A DNA stretch of 64,000 nt from Actinomyces respiraculi. GTDB lineage: Bacteria > Actinomycetota > Actinomycetes > Actinomycetales > Actinomycetaceae. The stretch lies in contig NZ_CP063989.1 in NCBI RefSeq assembly GCF_014595995.2, forward strand, positions 1,364,001 to 1,428,000. Reading direction: 5' to 3'. The stretch's first letter is position 1; every line of letters begins with the position of its first letter. The position numbers were made by a program, and so were the translations under genes. This document shows positions 16,102 through 23,792 of this stretch, one piece after another. The notes beneath the pieces are model-generated. The model made no database searches. It saw nothing but the letters and a program-made list of their open reading frames with translations, and was not told where the DNA came from.

Positions 16102-18213
16102 ATGACCACTGAGGTCACAGCTTCTGCCACCGCTGAGAACGGCGCTACTCGCGACGCTTGGGAGGGCTTCGAGAAGGGCTCCTGGTCGGAGGGCATTGAC
16201 GTCCGCGACTTCATCCAGCGCAACTACACCCCCTACGCCGGCGACGCCTCCTTCCTCGCCGGCGCCACCGACAAGACGCTGCGCCTGTGGGACCACCTCG
16301 AGGAGAACTACCTCAAGGAGGAGCGCAAGGTTCGCATCCTCGATGTCGACACCGACACCCCCTCGGACATTGACGCCTTCCCGGCCGGCTACATCTCCGA
16401 GGACGACGACGTCATCGTCGGTCTCCAGACCGACTCCCCCCTCAAGCGCGCCATGATGCCCAACGGCGGCTGGCGCATGGTCGCCCAGGCGATCAAGGAG
16501 GCGGGCAAGGAGGTCAACCCCGACGTCGAGAAGATCTTCACCCACTACCGCAAGACCCACAACGACGCCGTCTTCGACATCTACACCCCGCGTATCCGCG
16601 CGGCCCGCTCCTCCCACATCATCACCGGCCTGCCGGACGCCTACGGCCGCGGCCGCATCATCGGCGACTACCGTCGCGTCGCCCTCTACGGCGTTGACTA
16701 CCTCATCGAGGAGAAGCTCAAGGCCAAGGACGCCGTGGCGGACAAGCCCTTCTCCGAGCACTGGGCCCGCTACCGCGAGGAGCACTCCGAGCAGATCAAG
16801 GCCCTCAAGAAGCTCAAGAACATGGCCCAGTCCTACGGCTTCGACATCTCGGGCCCGGCCACGAACGCCCACGAGGCCGTCCAGTGGACCTACTTCGCCT
16901 ACCTGGCCTCGGTCAAGTCCCAGGACGGCGCCGCCATGTCGATCGGCCGCCTGTCGGCCTTCCTCGACATCTACTTCGAGCGTGACCTCAAGGCCGGCCT
17001 CATCGACGAAACCCGCGCCCAGGAGCTCATCGACAACATGGTGATGAAGCTGCGCATCACCCGCTTCCTGCGCACGACTGACTACGACCAGATCTTCTCC
17101 GGCGACCCGTACTGGGCCACCTGGTCCGACGCCGGCTTCGGTGAGGACGGCCGCTCCCTGGTCACCAAGACCTCCTTCCGCCTGCTCCAGACGCTGCGCA
17201 ACCTCGGCCCCGCCCCGGAGCCGAACATCACGATCTTCTGGGACGAGCGCCTGCCGCAGGGCTACAAGGACTTCTGCGCCCTGATCTCGATCACGACCTC
17301 CTCCATCCAGTACGAGGCCGACGAGCAGATCCGTGACCACTGGGGCGACGACGCCGCCATCGCCTGCTGCGTGTCCCCGATGCGCGTGGGCAAGCAGATG
17401 CAGTTCTTCGGTGCCCGTGTCAACTCCGCCAAGGCCCTGCTGTACGCCATCAACGGTGGCCGTGATGAGATGAGCGGCAAGCAGATCGTCACCGGCCTGC
17501 CCGGCATCGAGGGCGACGGCCCGCTCGACTTCGACGAGGTCTGGGACAAGTACGAGAAGATGCTCGACTGGGTCGTGGGCACCTACGTCGAGGCCCTCAA
17601 CATCATCCACTACTGCCACGACCGCTACGCCTACGAGGCCATCGAGATGGCGCTGCACGACTCTGAGATCGTGCGCACCATGGGCTGCGGCATCGCCGGC
17701 CTGTCCATCGTCGCCGACTCCCTGAGCGCCATCAAGTACGCCAAGGTCACCCCGGTGCGCGACGAGACCGGCCTCGTGGTCGACTACGTCACCGAGGGCG
17801 ACTTCCCGATCTACGGCAACGACGACGACCGCGCCGACGACATCGCCGCCACCGTGGTCCACACGATCATGGCGAAGATCAAGGCGCAGCCCTTCTACCG
17901 CGACGCCATCCCGACGCAGTCCGTCCTGACGATCACCTCGAACGTCGTCTACGGCCGCGCCACCGGCTCCTTCCCCTCCGGCCACCAGAAGGGCACCCCC
18001 TTCTCGCCTGGCGCCAACCCGGAGAACGGCATGGACACGCACGGCATGGTTGCCTCCATGCTCTCCGTGGGCAAGCTCGACTACAACGACGCCCTGGACG
18101 GCATCTCGCTGACCAACACCATCACGCCCCAGGGCCTGGGCCGCACGCTCGACGAGCGTGTTTCCAACCTCGTCGGCATCCTCGATGCGGGCTTCGTCCC
18201 CGAGGAGGACTGA
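16102..18213 (+). CDS. pflB: Pyruvate formate-lyase, catalytic subunit lacking the glycyl-radical domain
   Basis: Splits pyruvate with CoA into acetyl-CoA and formate in anaerobic metabolism. 703 residues, with the PFL barrel present throughout (WEGFEKGSW start) and the catalytic pair Cys422-Cys423 in IACCVSPMRVGKQ. The protein ends after NLVGILDAGFVPEED, exactly where E. coli PFL (760 residues) would continue into its C-terminal radical domain. The RVSGYAV glycyl loop is absent here and is encoded by the next gene. AGGAGG stands 6 nt before the ATG. Cysteines and upstream core look intact, so this is not simple truncation. It should need the small partner and the PflA activase encoded downstream. 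Confidence 0.95.
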   Translation: MTTEVTASATAENGATRDAWEGFEKGSWSEGIDVRDFIQRNYTPYAGDASFLAGATDKTLRLWDHLEENYLKEERKVRILDVDTDTPSDIDAFPAGYISEDDDVIVGLQTDSPLKRAMMPNGGWRMVAQAIKEAGKEVNPDVEKIFTHYRKTHNDAVFDIYTPRIRAARSSHIITGLPDAYGRGRIIGDYRRVALYGVDYLIEEKLKAKDAVADKPFSEHWARYREEHSEQIKALKKLKNMAQSYGFDISGPATNAHEAVQWTYFAYLASVKSQDGAAMSIGRLSAFLDIYFERDLKAGLIDETRAQELIDNMVMKLRITRFLRTTDYDQIFSGDPYWATWSDAGFGEDGRSLVTKTSFRLLQTLRNLGPAPEPNITIFWDERLPQGYKDFCALISITTSSIQYEADEQIRDHWGDDAAIACCVSPMRVGKQMQFFGARVNSAKALLYAINGGRDEMSGKQIVTGLPGIEGDGPLDFDEVWDKYEKMLDWVVGTYVEALNIIHYCHDRYAYEAIEMALHDSEIVRTMGCGIAGLSIVADSLSAIKYAKVTPVRDETGLVVDYVTEGDFPIYGNDDDRADDIAATVVHTIMAKIKAQPFYRDAIPTQSVLTITSNVVYGRATGSFPSGHQKGTPFSPGANPENGMDTHGMVASMLSVGKLDYNDALDGISLTNTITPQGLGRTLDERVSNLVGILDAGFVPEED

Positions 18214-18258
18214 CCCTCTGCGCCGCTCACCCGACGGCGCCCGCAGCGCACCTGCCGG

Positions 18259-18280
18259 GTGCCAACGGGGAGTGGCACCA
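18259..18280 (+). other. intercistronic hairpin between pflB and the glycyl-radical gene
   Basis: GGTGCCA (18259-18265) pairs perfectly with TGGCACC (18274-18280) around an 8-nt loop, in the 113-nt spacer. It is too weak to be a sure terminator. It could protect or process the mRNA so that the small subunit is made at a different level from pflB. Confidence 0.5.
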
Positions 18281-18326
18281 CCGACTCTCTGTCGAACACT
18301 CAACACCAATGTGAAAGGGGCCAATC

Positions 18327-18572
18327 ATGGCCACGTACGAAGAGCGCCTCGCCTCGATGAAGGCGCAGCGCGAGGACAATGGCGGCGTTAAGGGCCTGTA
18401 CCACGCCAACATCAACGTCCTGGACCGCAACACCCTCGAGGACGCGATGGAGCACCCGGAGAACTACCCGAACCTCACGGTTCGCGTCTCCGGCTACGCC
18501 GTCAACTTCGTCAAGCTCACGCGCGAGCAGCAGCTGGACGTCCTCAACCGCACCTTCCACGCCGGCGCCTGA
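18327..18572 (+). CDS. grcA: Stand-alone glycyl-radical subunit of pyruvate formate-lyase (GrcA/YfiD-like)
   Basis: 81 residues matching the C-terminal domain of [26 protein letters not shown] followed by RVSGYAVNF with the radical Gly56, then [15 protein letters not shown]. It starts with its own AAGGGG site and ATG, and has about 22 residues of charged leader not present in fused PFL. E. coli GrcA (YfiD) is a spare part that rescues damaged PFL; here the adjacent PFL has no radical domain of its own, so this protein is predicted to be obligatory. pflA follows after 24 nt. Confidence 0.93.
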   Translation: MATYEERLASMKAQREDNGGVKGLYHANINVLDRNTLEDAMEHPENYPNLTVRVSGYAVNFVKLTREQQLDVLNRTFHAGA

Positions 18573-18596
18573 GCCGGCACGGGGTGAAGGAGCCAG

Positions 18597-19475
18597 ATGA
18601 CTGACACCATCACCTCCGCGACACGGGGCGGCCGGGACCAGGACTTCCTGGCCCCGGCCGCCCGCCTGCGCGGGGCGGGAATCGGCGGGCTCGAGGAGCT
18701 GACCGACCTCCAGCGGTCGGAGCGCCTGGCCCGCATGCGTGAGGGGTCTCTCGGGTCCATCCACTCCTGGGAGCTCGTCACCGCCGTCGACGGTCCGGGC
18801 ACCCGGATGACGATCTTCTTCAACGGCTGCCCGCTGCGCTGCCTGTACTGCCACAACCCGGACACCTTCCTCATGAAGGACGGCGAGCCGGTCGAGGCGC
18901 AGGAGCTGTTGCGCCGGATGAGGCGCTACCGCGGCGTCTTCCGCGCCTCCGGCGGCGGCATCACCCTGTCCGGCGGCGAGGTCCTCATGCAGCCGGCCTT
19001 TGCGCGCACGCTGCTGCGCGGCGCCAAGGAGATGGGCATCCACACCTGCATCGACACCTCCGGATTCCTCGGGGCCAATGCGAGCGACGAGTTTCTTGAG
19101 GACGTCGACCTTGTGCTCCTGGACGTCAAGAGCGGTGATGAGGAGACCTACAAGAAGGTCACGGGCCGCGCCCTCGCGCCGACCATCGAGTTCGGCGACA
19201 GGCTCGCCGCCAAGGGCGTGTCCATCTGGGCGCGCTTCGTGCTCGTGCCCGGACTCACCTCGGACCCGCGTAACGTCGAGAACGTCGCCCGGATCATCGA
19301 GCGGTGGGGTGAGGCGGTCGAGCGCGTCGAGGTCCTTCCCTTCCACCAGATGGGTACGGACAAGTGGGACGCACTCGGGCTGGACTACCAGCTGCGCGAC
19401 ACCCGGCCTCCCGAGCCCGAGCTGGTCGAGGCCACTCGCGAGATCTTCCGCTCCCACGGCTTCGTGGTCCACTAA
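18597..19475 (+). CDS. pflA: Pyruvate formate-lyase activating enzyme
   Basis: Radical SAM enzyme that abstracts H from the glycyl residue, here presumably Gly56 of the separate small subunit. 292 residues; the cluster motif is C78-x3-C82-x2-C85 in FNGCPLRCLYCHNPDT, followed by SGGGITLSGGEVLMQP. It is about 45 residues longer at the N-terminus than the 246-residue E. coli enzyme; the extension (1-50) is charged and may help dock a split substrate (inference). GGAG lies 4 nt before the ATG. Third gene of the pfl operon. Confidence 0.96.
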   Translation: MTDTITSATRGGRDQDFLAPAARLRGAGIGGLEELTDLQRSERLARMREGSLGSIHSWELVTAVDGPGTRMTIFFNGCPLRCLYCHNPDTFLMKDGEPVEAQELLRRMRRYRGVFRASGGGITLSGGEVLMQPAFARTLLRGAKEMGIHTCIDTSGFLGANASDEFLEDVDLVLLDVKSGDEETYKKVTGRALAPTIEFGDRLAAKGVSIWARFVLVPGLTSDPRNVENVARIIERWGEAVERVEVLPFHQMGTDKWDALGLDYQLRDTRPPEPELVEATREIFRSHGFVVH

Positions 19476-19490
19476 GCCTGACTGAGCCTG

Positions 19491-19512
19491 GCTGAGCCCG
19501 CCCGGGCTCAGC
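19491..19512 (+). terminator. terminator of the pfl operon
   Basis: GCTGAGCCCG and CGGGCTCAGC form a perfect 10-bp inverted repeat separated by CC, 15 nt past the pflA stop. No T-tract. Confidence 0.7.
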
Positions 19513-19575
19513 GGAGTCGACGTCGGCTCGGCCCCGGCCGCCCCTCACGGGCGGGGGTCTCGATTTCCTCTCGTG

Positions 19576-19594
19576 ATACCCCTGGGGGTATGAT
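19576..19594 (+). promoter_or_regulatory. CsoR/CstR-type operator overlapping a -10 box
   Basis: ATACCCC-TG-GGGGTAT (19576-19591) is a 7-bp perfect inverted repeat identical in style to operators of the CsoR/CstR repressor family. Its right arm overlaps TATGAT (19589-19594), an excellent -10 hexamer, so bound repressor would block transcription. Position before an SQR-like gene argues for a persulfide-sensing CstR rather than a copper sensor (inference). The repressor gene is not in the window. Confidence 0.7.
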
Positions 19595-19648
19595 CGGCCG
19601 AGGCGGGCGATGAGGCCCCCCACGAGTCAACAATGAGGTGAGCTCAAC

Positions 19649-21106
19649 ATGGCCAGAGTGGTCGTTCTGGGCGCGGGAGTCTCCGGTCACACGGCCGCGC
19701 AGCACCTGCGTCGCCTGCTTCCGCGTGAGCATGAGGTGGTTGTCATCAGCCCCAATTCCCACTGGAACTGGATCCCGTCCAACATCTGGGTGGGAACGGG
19801 GCGCATGCGTGAGGAGCAGGTCGTTTTCCCACTCGCGCCCATCTACAAGCGCAAGGGCATCACCTTCCATCAGGCCAAGGCCGTGGCGCTCCACCCGGAG
19901 GGCACCGCGACCGACGAGCGGCCCCAGGTGGAACTCGTCTTCACGGAGCCCGGTCGCGAGGGCGAGACCCGCCGCCTTGCCTACGACTACCTCATCAACT
20001 CCACCGGTCCGAAGCTGAACTTCGACGCCACCCCGGGGCTGGGGCCCGAGGGCGGCAACAGCCTGTCGGTGTGCACGGCGTCCCACGCCGTCCAGACGGC
20101 CGCAGAGCTGCGCAAGGTCATCGAGGCGGCTCGCGCCGGCGAGCGCCAGCGCCTCGTCATCGGCACGGGTAACGGCACCTGCACCTGCCAGGGCGCCGCT
20201 TTCGAGTACACCTTCAATGTCGACTTCGAGCTGCGTGAGGCCGGGGTCCGCGACATGTGCGAGGTCGTCTACCTCACCAACGAGGTCGAACTGGGCGACT
20301 TCGGCGTGGGCGGCATGCGCTTCCGCCAGGAGGGTTACCAGACCACCTCCCAGTTGTGGACGGAGTCGCTCTTCCGCGAGCGCGGCGTCAAGGCGATCTC
20401 CGGGGCGGCCGTCAAGCGCGTCGAGGAGGGCTCCCTGGTCTACGAGTCGCTCGACGGCAAGACCCACCGCCTCGACTTCGACTTCGCGATGCTCCTGCCC
20501 CCCTTCTCCGGCCACCCCATCAAGGCCTACAACCGTGCCGACGAGGACATCACCTCGACCGTCTTCGCGCCGAGCGGCTTCATGAAGGTCGACGCCGACT
20601 ACACCCCGCGTCCGTACGAGGAGTGGAGCGCCGACGACTGGCCGCGCACCTACCAGAACCCGACCTACCCCGAGCTGTTCGCCGCGGGCATCGCCTTCGC
20701 CCCGCCGCACGCCATCTCCAAGCCGTGCAAGACGCCCAACGGCACGCTCATCGCGCCCGCCCCGCCTCGCACCGGCCAGCCCTCGGGCACGATCGGCCGC
20801 GCCTGCGCCGAGTCGATCGCAGACATGGTGCTCGGTCGCGACAGGCCGCTGCACCACGCCTCGATGGCGGAGATGGGCGCCTCCTGTGTGGCCTCGACGG
20901 GTGCGAACCTGCTGACCGGCTCGGCCGCGGCGATGATCATGTACCCCGTCGTGCCCGATGAGCGGAAGTACCCGGAGACCGGCCGCCACCCCTACCACAC
21001 GCGTGGCGAGATCGGCCTCTTCGGCCACTGGATCAAGTACATGCTCCACCACCTGTTCATCTACAAGGCCAAGTCCCGGCTGGGCTGGTCCCTTCTCCCG
21101 GAGTGA
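19649..21106 (+). CDS. Sulfide:quinone oxidoreductase-like FAD flavoprotein
   Basis: 485 residues. FAD-binding start VVLGAGVSGHTAAQHL, an IGTGNGTCTCQGAAFE stretch mid-protein, and an amphipathic C-terminus (WIKYMLHHLFIYKAKSRLGWSLL) as used by SQR to sit on the membrane. Cysteines at 142, 178/180 and 360 are placed like the SQR redox cysteines. Predicted role: oxidise sulfide to polysulfide and pass electrons to quinone, for detoxification or energy. A related flavocytochrome or FCC-like dehydrogenase cannot be excluded. GAGGTGA stands before the ATG. A CsoR/CstR-like operator lies 58 nt upstream, and a small gene follows after 5 nt. Confidence 0.8.
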   Translation: MARVVVLGAGVSGHTAAQHLRRLLPREHEVVVISPNSHWNWIPSNIWVGTGRMREEQVVFPLAPIYKRKGITFHQAKAVALHPEGTATDERPQVELVFTEPGREGETRRLAYDYLINSTGPKLNFDATPGLGPEGGNSLSVCTASHAVQTAAELRKVIEAARAGERQRLVIGTGNGTCTCQGAAFEYTFNVDFELREAGVRDMCEVVYLTNEVELGDFGVGGMRFRQEGYQTTSQLWTESLFRERGVKAISGAAVKRVEEGSLVYESLDGKTHRLDFDFAMLLPPFSGHPIKAYNRADEDITSTVFAPSGFMKVDADYTPRPYEEWSADDWPRTYQNPTYPELFAAGIAFAPPHAISKPCKTPNGTLIAPAPPRTGQPSGTIGRACAESIADMVLGRDRPLHHASMAEMGASCVASTGANLLTGSAAAMIMYPVVPDERKYPETGRHPYHTRGEIGLFGHWIKYMLHHLFIYKAKSRLGWSLLPE

Positions 21107-21111
21107 TCGAC

Positions 21112-21351
21112 ATGACTGCAACCCCCAAGAGCACCGACGACGCCTCCACCGCGGCCGAGGAGCAGCCGACGGTTGGCCTCCTCGTCGAGGAGCTGGACCC
21201 GGTTCAGGCCGAGCGCATCCGCCGGGCCCCGCTGCCCACGAAGCAGACGCTGCGCCGACGCCGGTTCCTGCCGGTCCAGGCCGGCAAGTTCGTCGTGACG
21301 AACCTGCGCATCCTCGACATCGTGATCCGCGAGAAGCTCGCCGGACACTGA
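21112..21351 (+). CDS. Small hypothetical protein coupled to the SQR-like gene
   Basis: 79 residues, soluble. An acidic, Thr/Ala-rich N-terminus is followed by a basic stretch (RRAPLPTKQTLRRRRF) and a hydrophobic amphipathic end (FVVTNLRILDIVIREKL). No family is recognised. The ATG at 21112 has GGAG 8 nt upstream, inside the SQR stop region; a GTG at 21103 overlapping the SQR stop is possible but less well placed. It shares the SQR operator and is followed by a strong terminator, so it likely works with the flavoprotein. Confidence 0.72.
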   Translation: MTATPKSTDDASTAAEEQPTVGLLVEELDPVQAERIRRAPLPTKQTLRRRRFLPVQAGKFVVTNLRILDIVIREKLAGH

Positions 21352-21397
21352 GACGACCGTGACACGCCCCTGACACGGCGGTCGGTCACACCACACG

Positions 21398-21433
21398 GTG
21401 GGCGCCCCGACTCCATCGAGCCGGGGCGCCCAC
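21398..21433. terminator. terminator between the SQR operon and rnd
   Basis: GTGGGCGCCCCG (21398-21409) pairs perfectly with CGGGGCGCCCAC (21422-21433), with an outer ACAC/GTGT extension. It lies between convergent genes and can act in both directions. Confidence 0.85.
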
Positions 21434-21478
21434 GTCGTGTGCTGTGAGCCCGGCCGGTGCGTGGTAGGCGCCCGGCGG

Positions 21479-22762
21479 TCAGGCGAGGGCGTCGGACAGG
21501 GCCTGAGCGGACTGCTCGACCTGCCAGGGGCGCGCCCCCAGACCGGCGAGGATCTCGCTGAGGGCACGCACGCTCACGTCCGGCACCCCGCCGTCGGCCT
21601 CCTGCTCACCGATCTGCCAGGCCAGACGACGCTGGACCTCCGGACTGAGCAGCAGCTCCTGGGGCAGGCGCAGAACCTCGGCGCGCTCACGCACGGCGGA
21701 GCGCACCTCCTCCAGGGCCGTCGCCGCCTCAGCGTGCCGACGCGCCCACGACCGCGGCTGCGGAAGCTCGCCCTCACCCAGGGGGGCGTGCACTGCCGGC
21801 AGCTCCGACTCGTCCATCTGCAGAGCACGGTCGATGGCCTGCCACCACAGCTCCTGGTGCTGGCGGGCCTGACGGGAGGAGAACTCCCTGAGCGCCTGCA
21901 TCTTCCTGCGCGAGGTGGGACGCGCCACCGCTGCGGCCACGAGCGCCTGATGCGACAGGACCTTCGACGGCGTGCGGTCAAGCTCGCGCGCCACGTCCTC
22001 CCGGGCGGTCCACAGCTCGCGCAGCACCGCCAGGGACCGCGGCGAGCGCACGGCGCGCCCAGCCCTCGGCGTCTTGCGCCACGGGTCCACCTTCGCCGGC
22101 CGCGGCGGGCGGGTCCGCTCGTACTCGAACTCCTGGGCCGCCCACTCCGCCTTGCCCGCCGCCTCGAGCTCGGCGGCCAGGGCGTCGCGCAGGTCGATGA
22201 GGTGCTCGACGTCGAGCGCCGCGTAGATGAGCCACGTGCGGGGCAGGGGACGGGTCGACCAGTCGGCGGCCGCATGATCCTTAGCCAGACGCAGCCCCAG
22301 GGTCTCCTCAACCACCGCGCCGAGCCCCACGTGCTCGCGTCCCAGGAGTCGAGCGGCCAGCTCGGTGTCGAACAGGCGGGCGGGCCGCAGCCCGAGGTCC
22401 GCGAGGCACGGCAGGTCCTGGTCGGCGGCGTGCAGGATCCACTCCGGCCCGTCGAGCGCCGCGGCCAGCTCGTGCGTCTGACCGCAGGAGACCGGGTCGA
22501 CCAGGACGGTGCCCGCGCCGGCGCGACGCAGTTGGACGAGGTAGGCGTCCTGGCCGTAGCGGAACCCGGAGGCCCGCTCCGCGTCGACGGCGACCGGACC
22601 CGTGCCGGACACCAGTGCGGCCGTGGCCGCCGCCAGAGCTGCAGGCGTGTCGGACACCTCCGGCAACCCGTCACGTGGCCTGGTGTAGTCCACCACCTCT
22701 TCCTCAAGGACCGGGTGGGCGGTGGTGCCGGGCACGCTCACGGGCCGGGGCGCGGGCGTCAT
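21479..22762 (-). CDS. RNase D-like 3'-5' exoribonuclease with HRDC domain
   Basis: 427 residues. DEDDy exonuclease: VAVDAERASGFRY (DxE, Exo I), LHAADQDLPCLADLGL (Exo II region) and LIYAALDVEHLIDL (Tyr-x3-Asp, Exo III), followed by an HRDC-like domain (about 230-320). It probably trims structured RNA such as tRNA 3' ends. The start at 22762 overlaps the stop of the upstream DUF3000 gene (ATGA), so the two are translationally coupled; the same pairing is common in actinobacteria. Confidence 0.88.
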   Translation of the reverse strand: MTPAPRPVSVPGTTAHPVLEEEVVDYTRPRDGLPEVSDTPAALAAATAALVSGTGPVAVDAERASGFRYGQDAYLVQLRRAGAGTVLVDPVSCGQTHELAAALDGPEWILHAADQDLPCLADLGLRPARLFDTELAARLLGREHVGLGAVVEETLGLRLAKDHAAADWSTRPLPRTWLIYAALDVEHLIDLRDALAAELEAAGKAEWAAQEFEYERTRPPRPAKVDPWRKTPRAGRAVRSPRSLAVLRELWTAREDVARELDRTPSKVLSHQALVAAAVARPTSRRKMQALREFSSRQARQHQELWWQAIDRALQMDESELPAVHAPLGEGELPQPRSWARRHAEAATALEEVRSAVRERAEVLRLPQELLLSPEVQRRLAWQIGEQEADGGVPDVSVRALSEILAGLGARPWQVEQSAQALSDALA

Positions 22763-23358
22763 CGAGACAGTCCCGTCAGCAAAAGGGCGGTCGCCTGCTC
22801 GGGCTCATGCCCGGCGGCGACATGGAGGAGCTCGTACCAGGCGGCCAGGTGCGGGCCCAGGTCGGGTGAGATGGGGGACCAGGAGGCACGCACCTCGGCG
22901 TGAGCACAGGCGTCGGTCAGCTCCAGACCGCCGAAGGTCTCGGACAGGACCCGCGTGACGGTCCCGACCAGTGCACGGTGCCCCGCCCCCTGGTGGTCAA
23001 GGGCCTCGGAGAGCCAGGACCAGGCGGCGGCCCCCAGGACGGGGTCCGTGCCGACCTCGGCGTCGACCCTGGCCCGGGCCATGATGACAAGACGGAAGTC
23101 GCCGTCCCAGGCCGCCTGGCCGCCGGGGTCGTGCAGGACGACGAAGCGCCCGGAGGCCAGTGGTGTGCCCGCCTGGGTCTCGGTGGTCTCGGCGGTCAGC
23201 GCGGCCGCGAAGGGCGCAAGCCCGCGAGGAGCCGGCACCTCGTCCAGGACAAGCCCACGGGGTCGGGCAGCGGCCCTGAGGCTGAGTAATGCCTCCTCGA
23301 AGCGCGCGGGGAGGTCCGCCCCCGCCCGGTCTGGTGTACGTGCACGGCTGTCGGTCAC
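22759..23358 (-). CDS. DUF3000 family protein
   Basis: 199-residue soluble protein with the features of the actinobacterial DUF3000 family: a FEEALLSLRAAARPRGLVLDEVPAPRGLAPFA start, WDGDFRLV and a Trp-rich middle, and a C-terminal LGPHLAAWYELLHVAAGHEPE. Function unknown. The GTG at 23358 was taken as start; the protein begins MTDSRARTP. It is coupled by a 4-bp overlap to the RNase D-like gene, which hints at a role in RNA metabolism (guilt by association only). Confidence 0.8.
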   Translation of the reverse strand: MTDSRARTPDRAGADLPARFEEALLSLRAAARPRGLVLDEVPAPRGLAPFAAALTAETTETQAGTPLASGRFVVLHDPGGQAAWDGDFRLVIMARARVDAEVGTDPVLGAAAWSWLSEALDHQGAGHRALVGTVTRVLSETFGGLELTDACAHAEVRASWSPISPDLGPHLAAWYELLHVAAGHEPEQATALLLTGLSR

Positions 23359-23480
23359 CGGCCCAGGCTACCGACGCCGCCGGTCTCCCACGCCGGACAC
23401 GCGCAGGCACGAGGTCGGGGAGACATCGAGCGTTACCAAGGCGCGCACGGTGAACGTGGCCTGTGACACGCAAGGCTGAC

Positions 23481-23510
23481 TTGGCGCCCGGGTGAGTGCT
23501 CTGCTAACTT
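23481..23510 (+). promoter_or_regulatory. promoter of the tRNA pair
   Basis: TTGGCG (23481-23486) and TAACTT (23505-23510) are separated by 18 nt, and the start point would fall some 20-25 nt before tRNA-Gly. The local TAACTTTCTTCT run is strikingly AT-rich for this DNA. Confidence 0.5.
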
Positions 23511-23538
23511 TCTTCTCGCGCCGCTCATGGGCGGCCAC

Positions 23539-23611
23539 GCGGATGTGGCTCAGTTGGTAGAGCATCACCTTGCCAAGGTGAGGGTCGCGGGTTCGAGTCC
23601 CGTCATCCGCT
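23539..23611 (+). tRNA. tRNA-Gly (GCC)
   Basis: 73 nt. Acceptor GCGGATG pairs with CATCCGC, discriminator T. The anticodon loop in CACCTTGCCAAGGTG holds GCC, and the T arm is GCGGGTTCGAGTCCCGT. It reads GGC/GGU glycine codons. CCA is not encoded. Confidence 0.97.
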
Positions 23612-23612
23612 C

Positions 23613-23684
23613 GGGCGATTGGCGCAGCGGGAGCGCGCTTCCCTGACACGGAAGAGGTCACTGGTTCGATCCCAGTATCGCCCA
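23613..23684 (+). tRNA. tRNA-Val (GAC)
   Basis: 72 nt. Acceptor GGGCGAT pairs with ATCGCCC, discriminator A. The anticodon arm CTTCC-CTGACAC-GGAAG gives GAC, and the T arm is ACTGGTTCGATCCCAGT. It begins one base after tRNA-Gly, so both come from one precursor. Confidence 0.97.
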
Positions 23685-23697
23685 CGGCAGGGGTTCG

Positions 23698-23711
23698 GAG
23701 CCGCACGGCTC
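23698..23711 (+). terminator. possible hairpin after the tRNA pair
   Basis: GAGCCG-CA-CGGCTC forms a 6-bp stem 13 nt past tRNA-Val. It is short; it may end or process the tRNA transcript before the ATP-grasp gene at 23793. Confidence 0.4.
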
Positions 23712-23792
23712 TGGGCCCCTTGTGCGTGTCCGTCGCCCGTCCTCGCGATCGGGCAGGGCGCCGCAACCGCCACATGACCACTGGGAGGACAC

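Noticed and set aside
16078..18324. Open frame of over 700 codons on the minus strand opposite pflB, and a still longer one at 38347-41265 opposite yajC/secD
   Set aside because: High GC makes stops rare in the complementary frames. The translations are low-complexity Gly/Val/Asp/Leu strings without family motifs, while the plus-strand genes are unmistakable.
18213..18327. Split pflB as a sequencing frameshift or a stop mutation
   Set aside because: The spacer is 113 nt, the small gene has its own ribosome site and start, and it carries a new 22-residue leader. One indel would not produce this.
23539..23792. tRNA pair as an integration site for a mobile element
   Set aside because: No integrase, no repeat of a tRNA 3' end nearby, and the following genes have ordinary composition and function.
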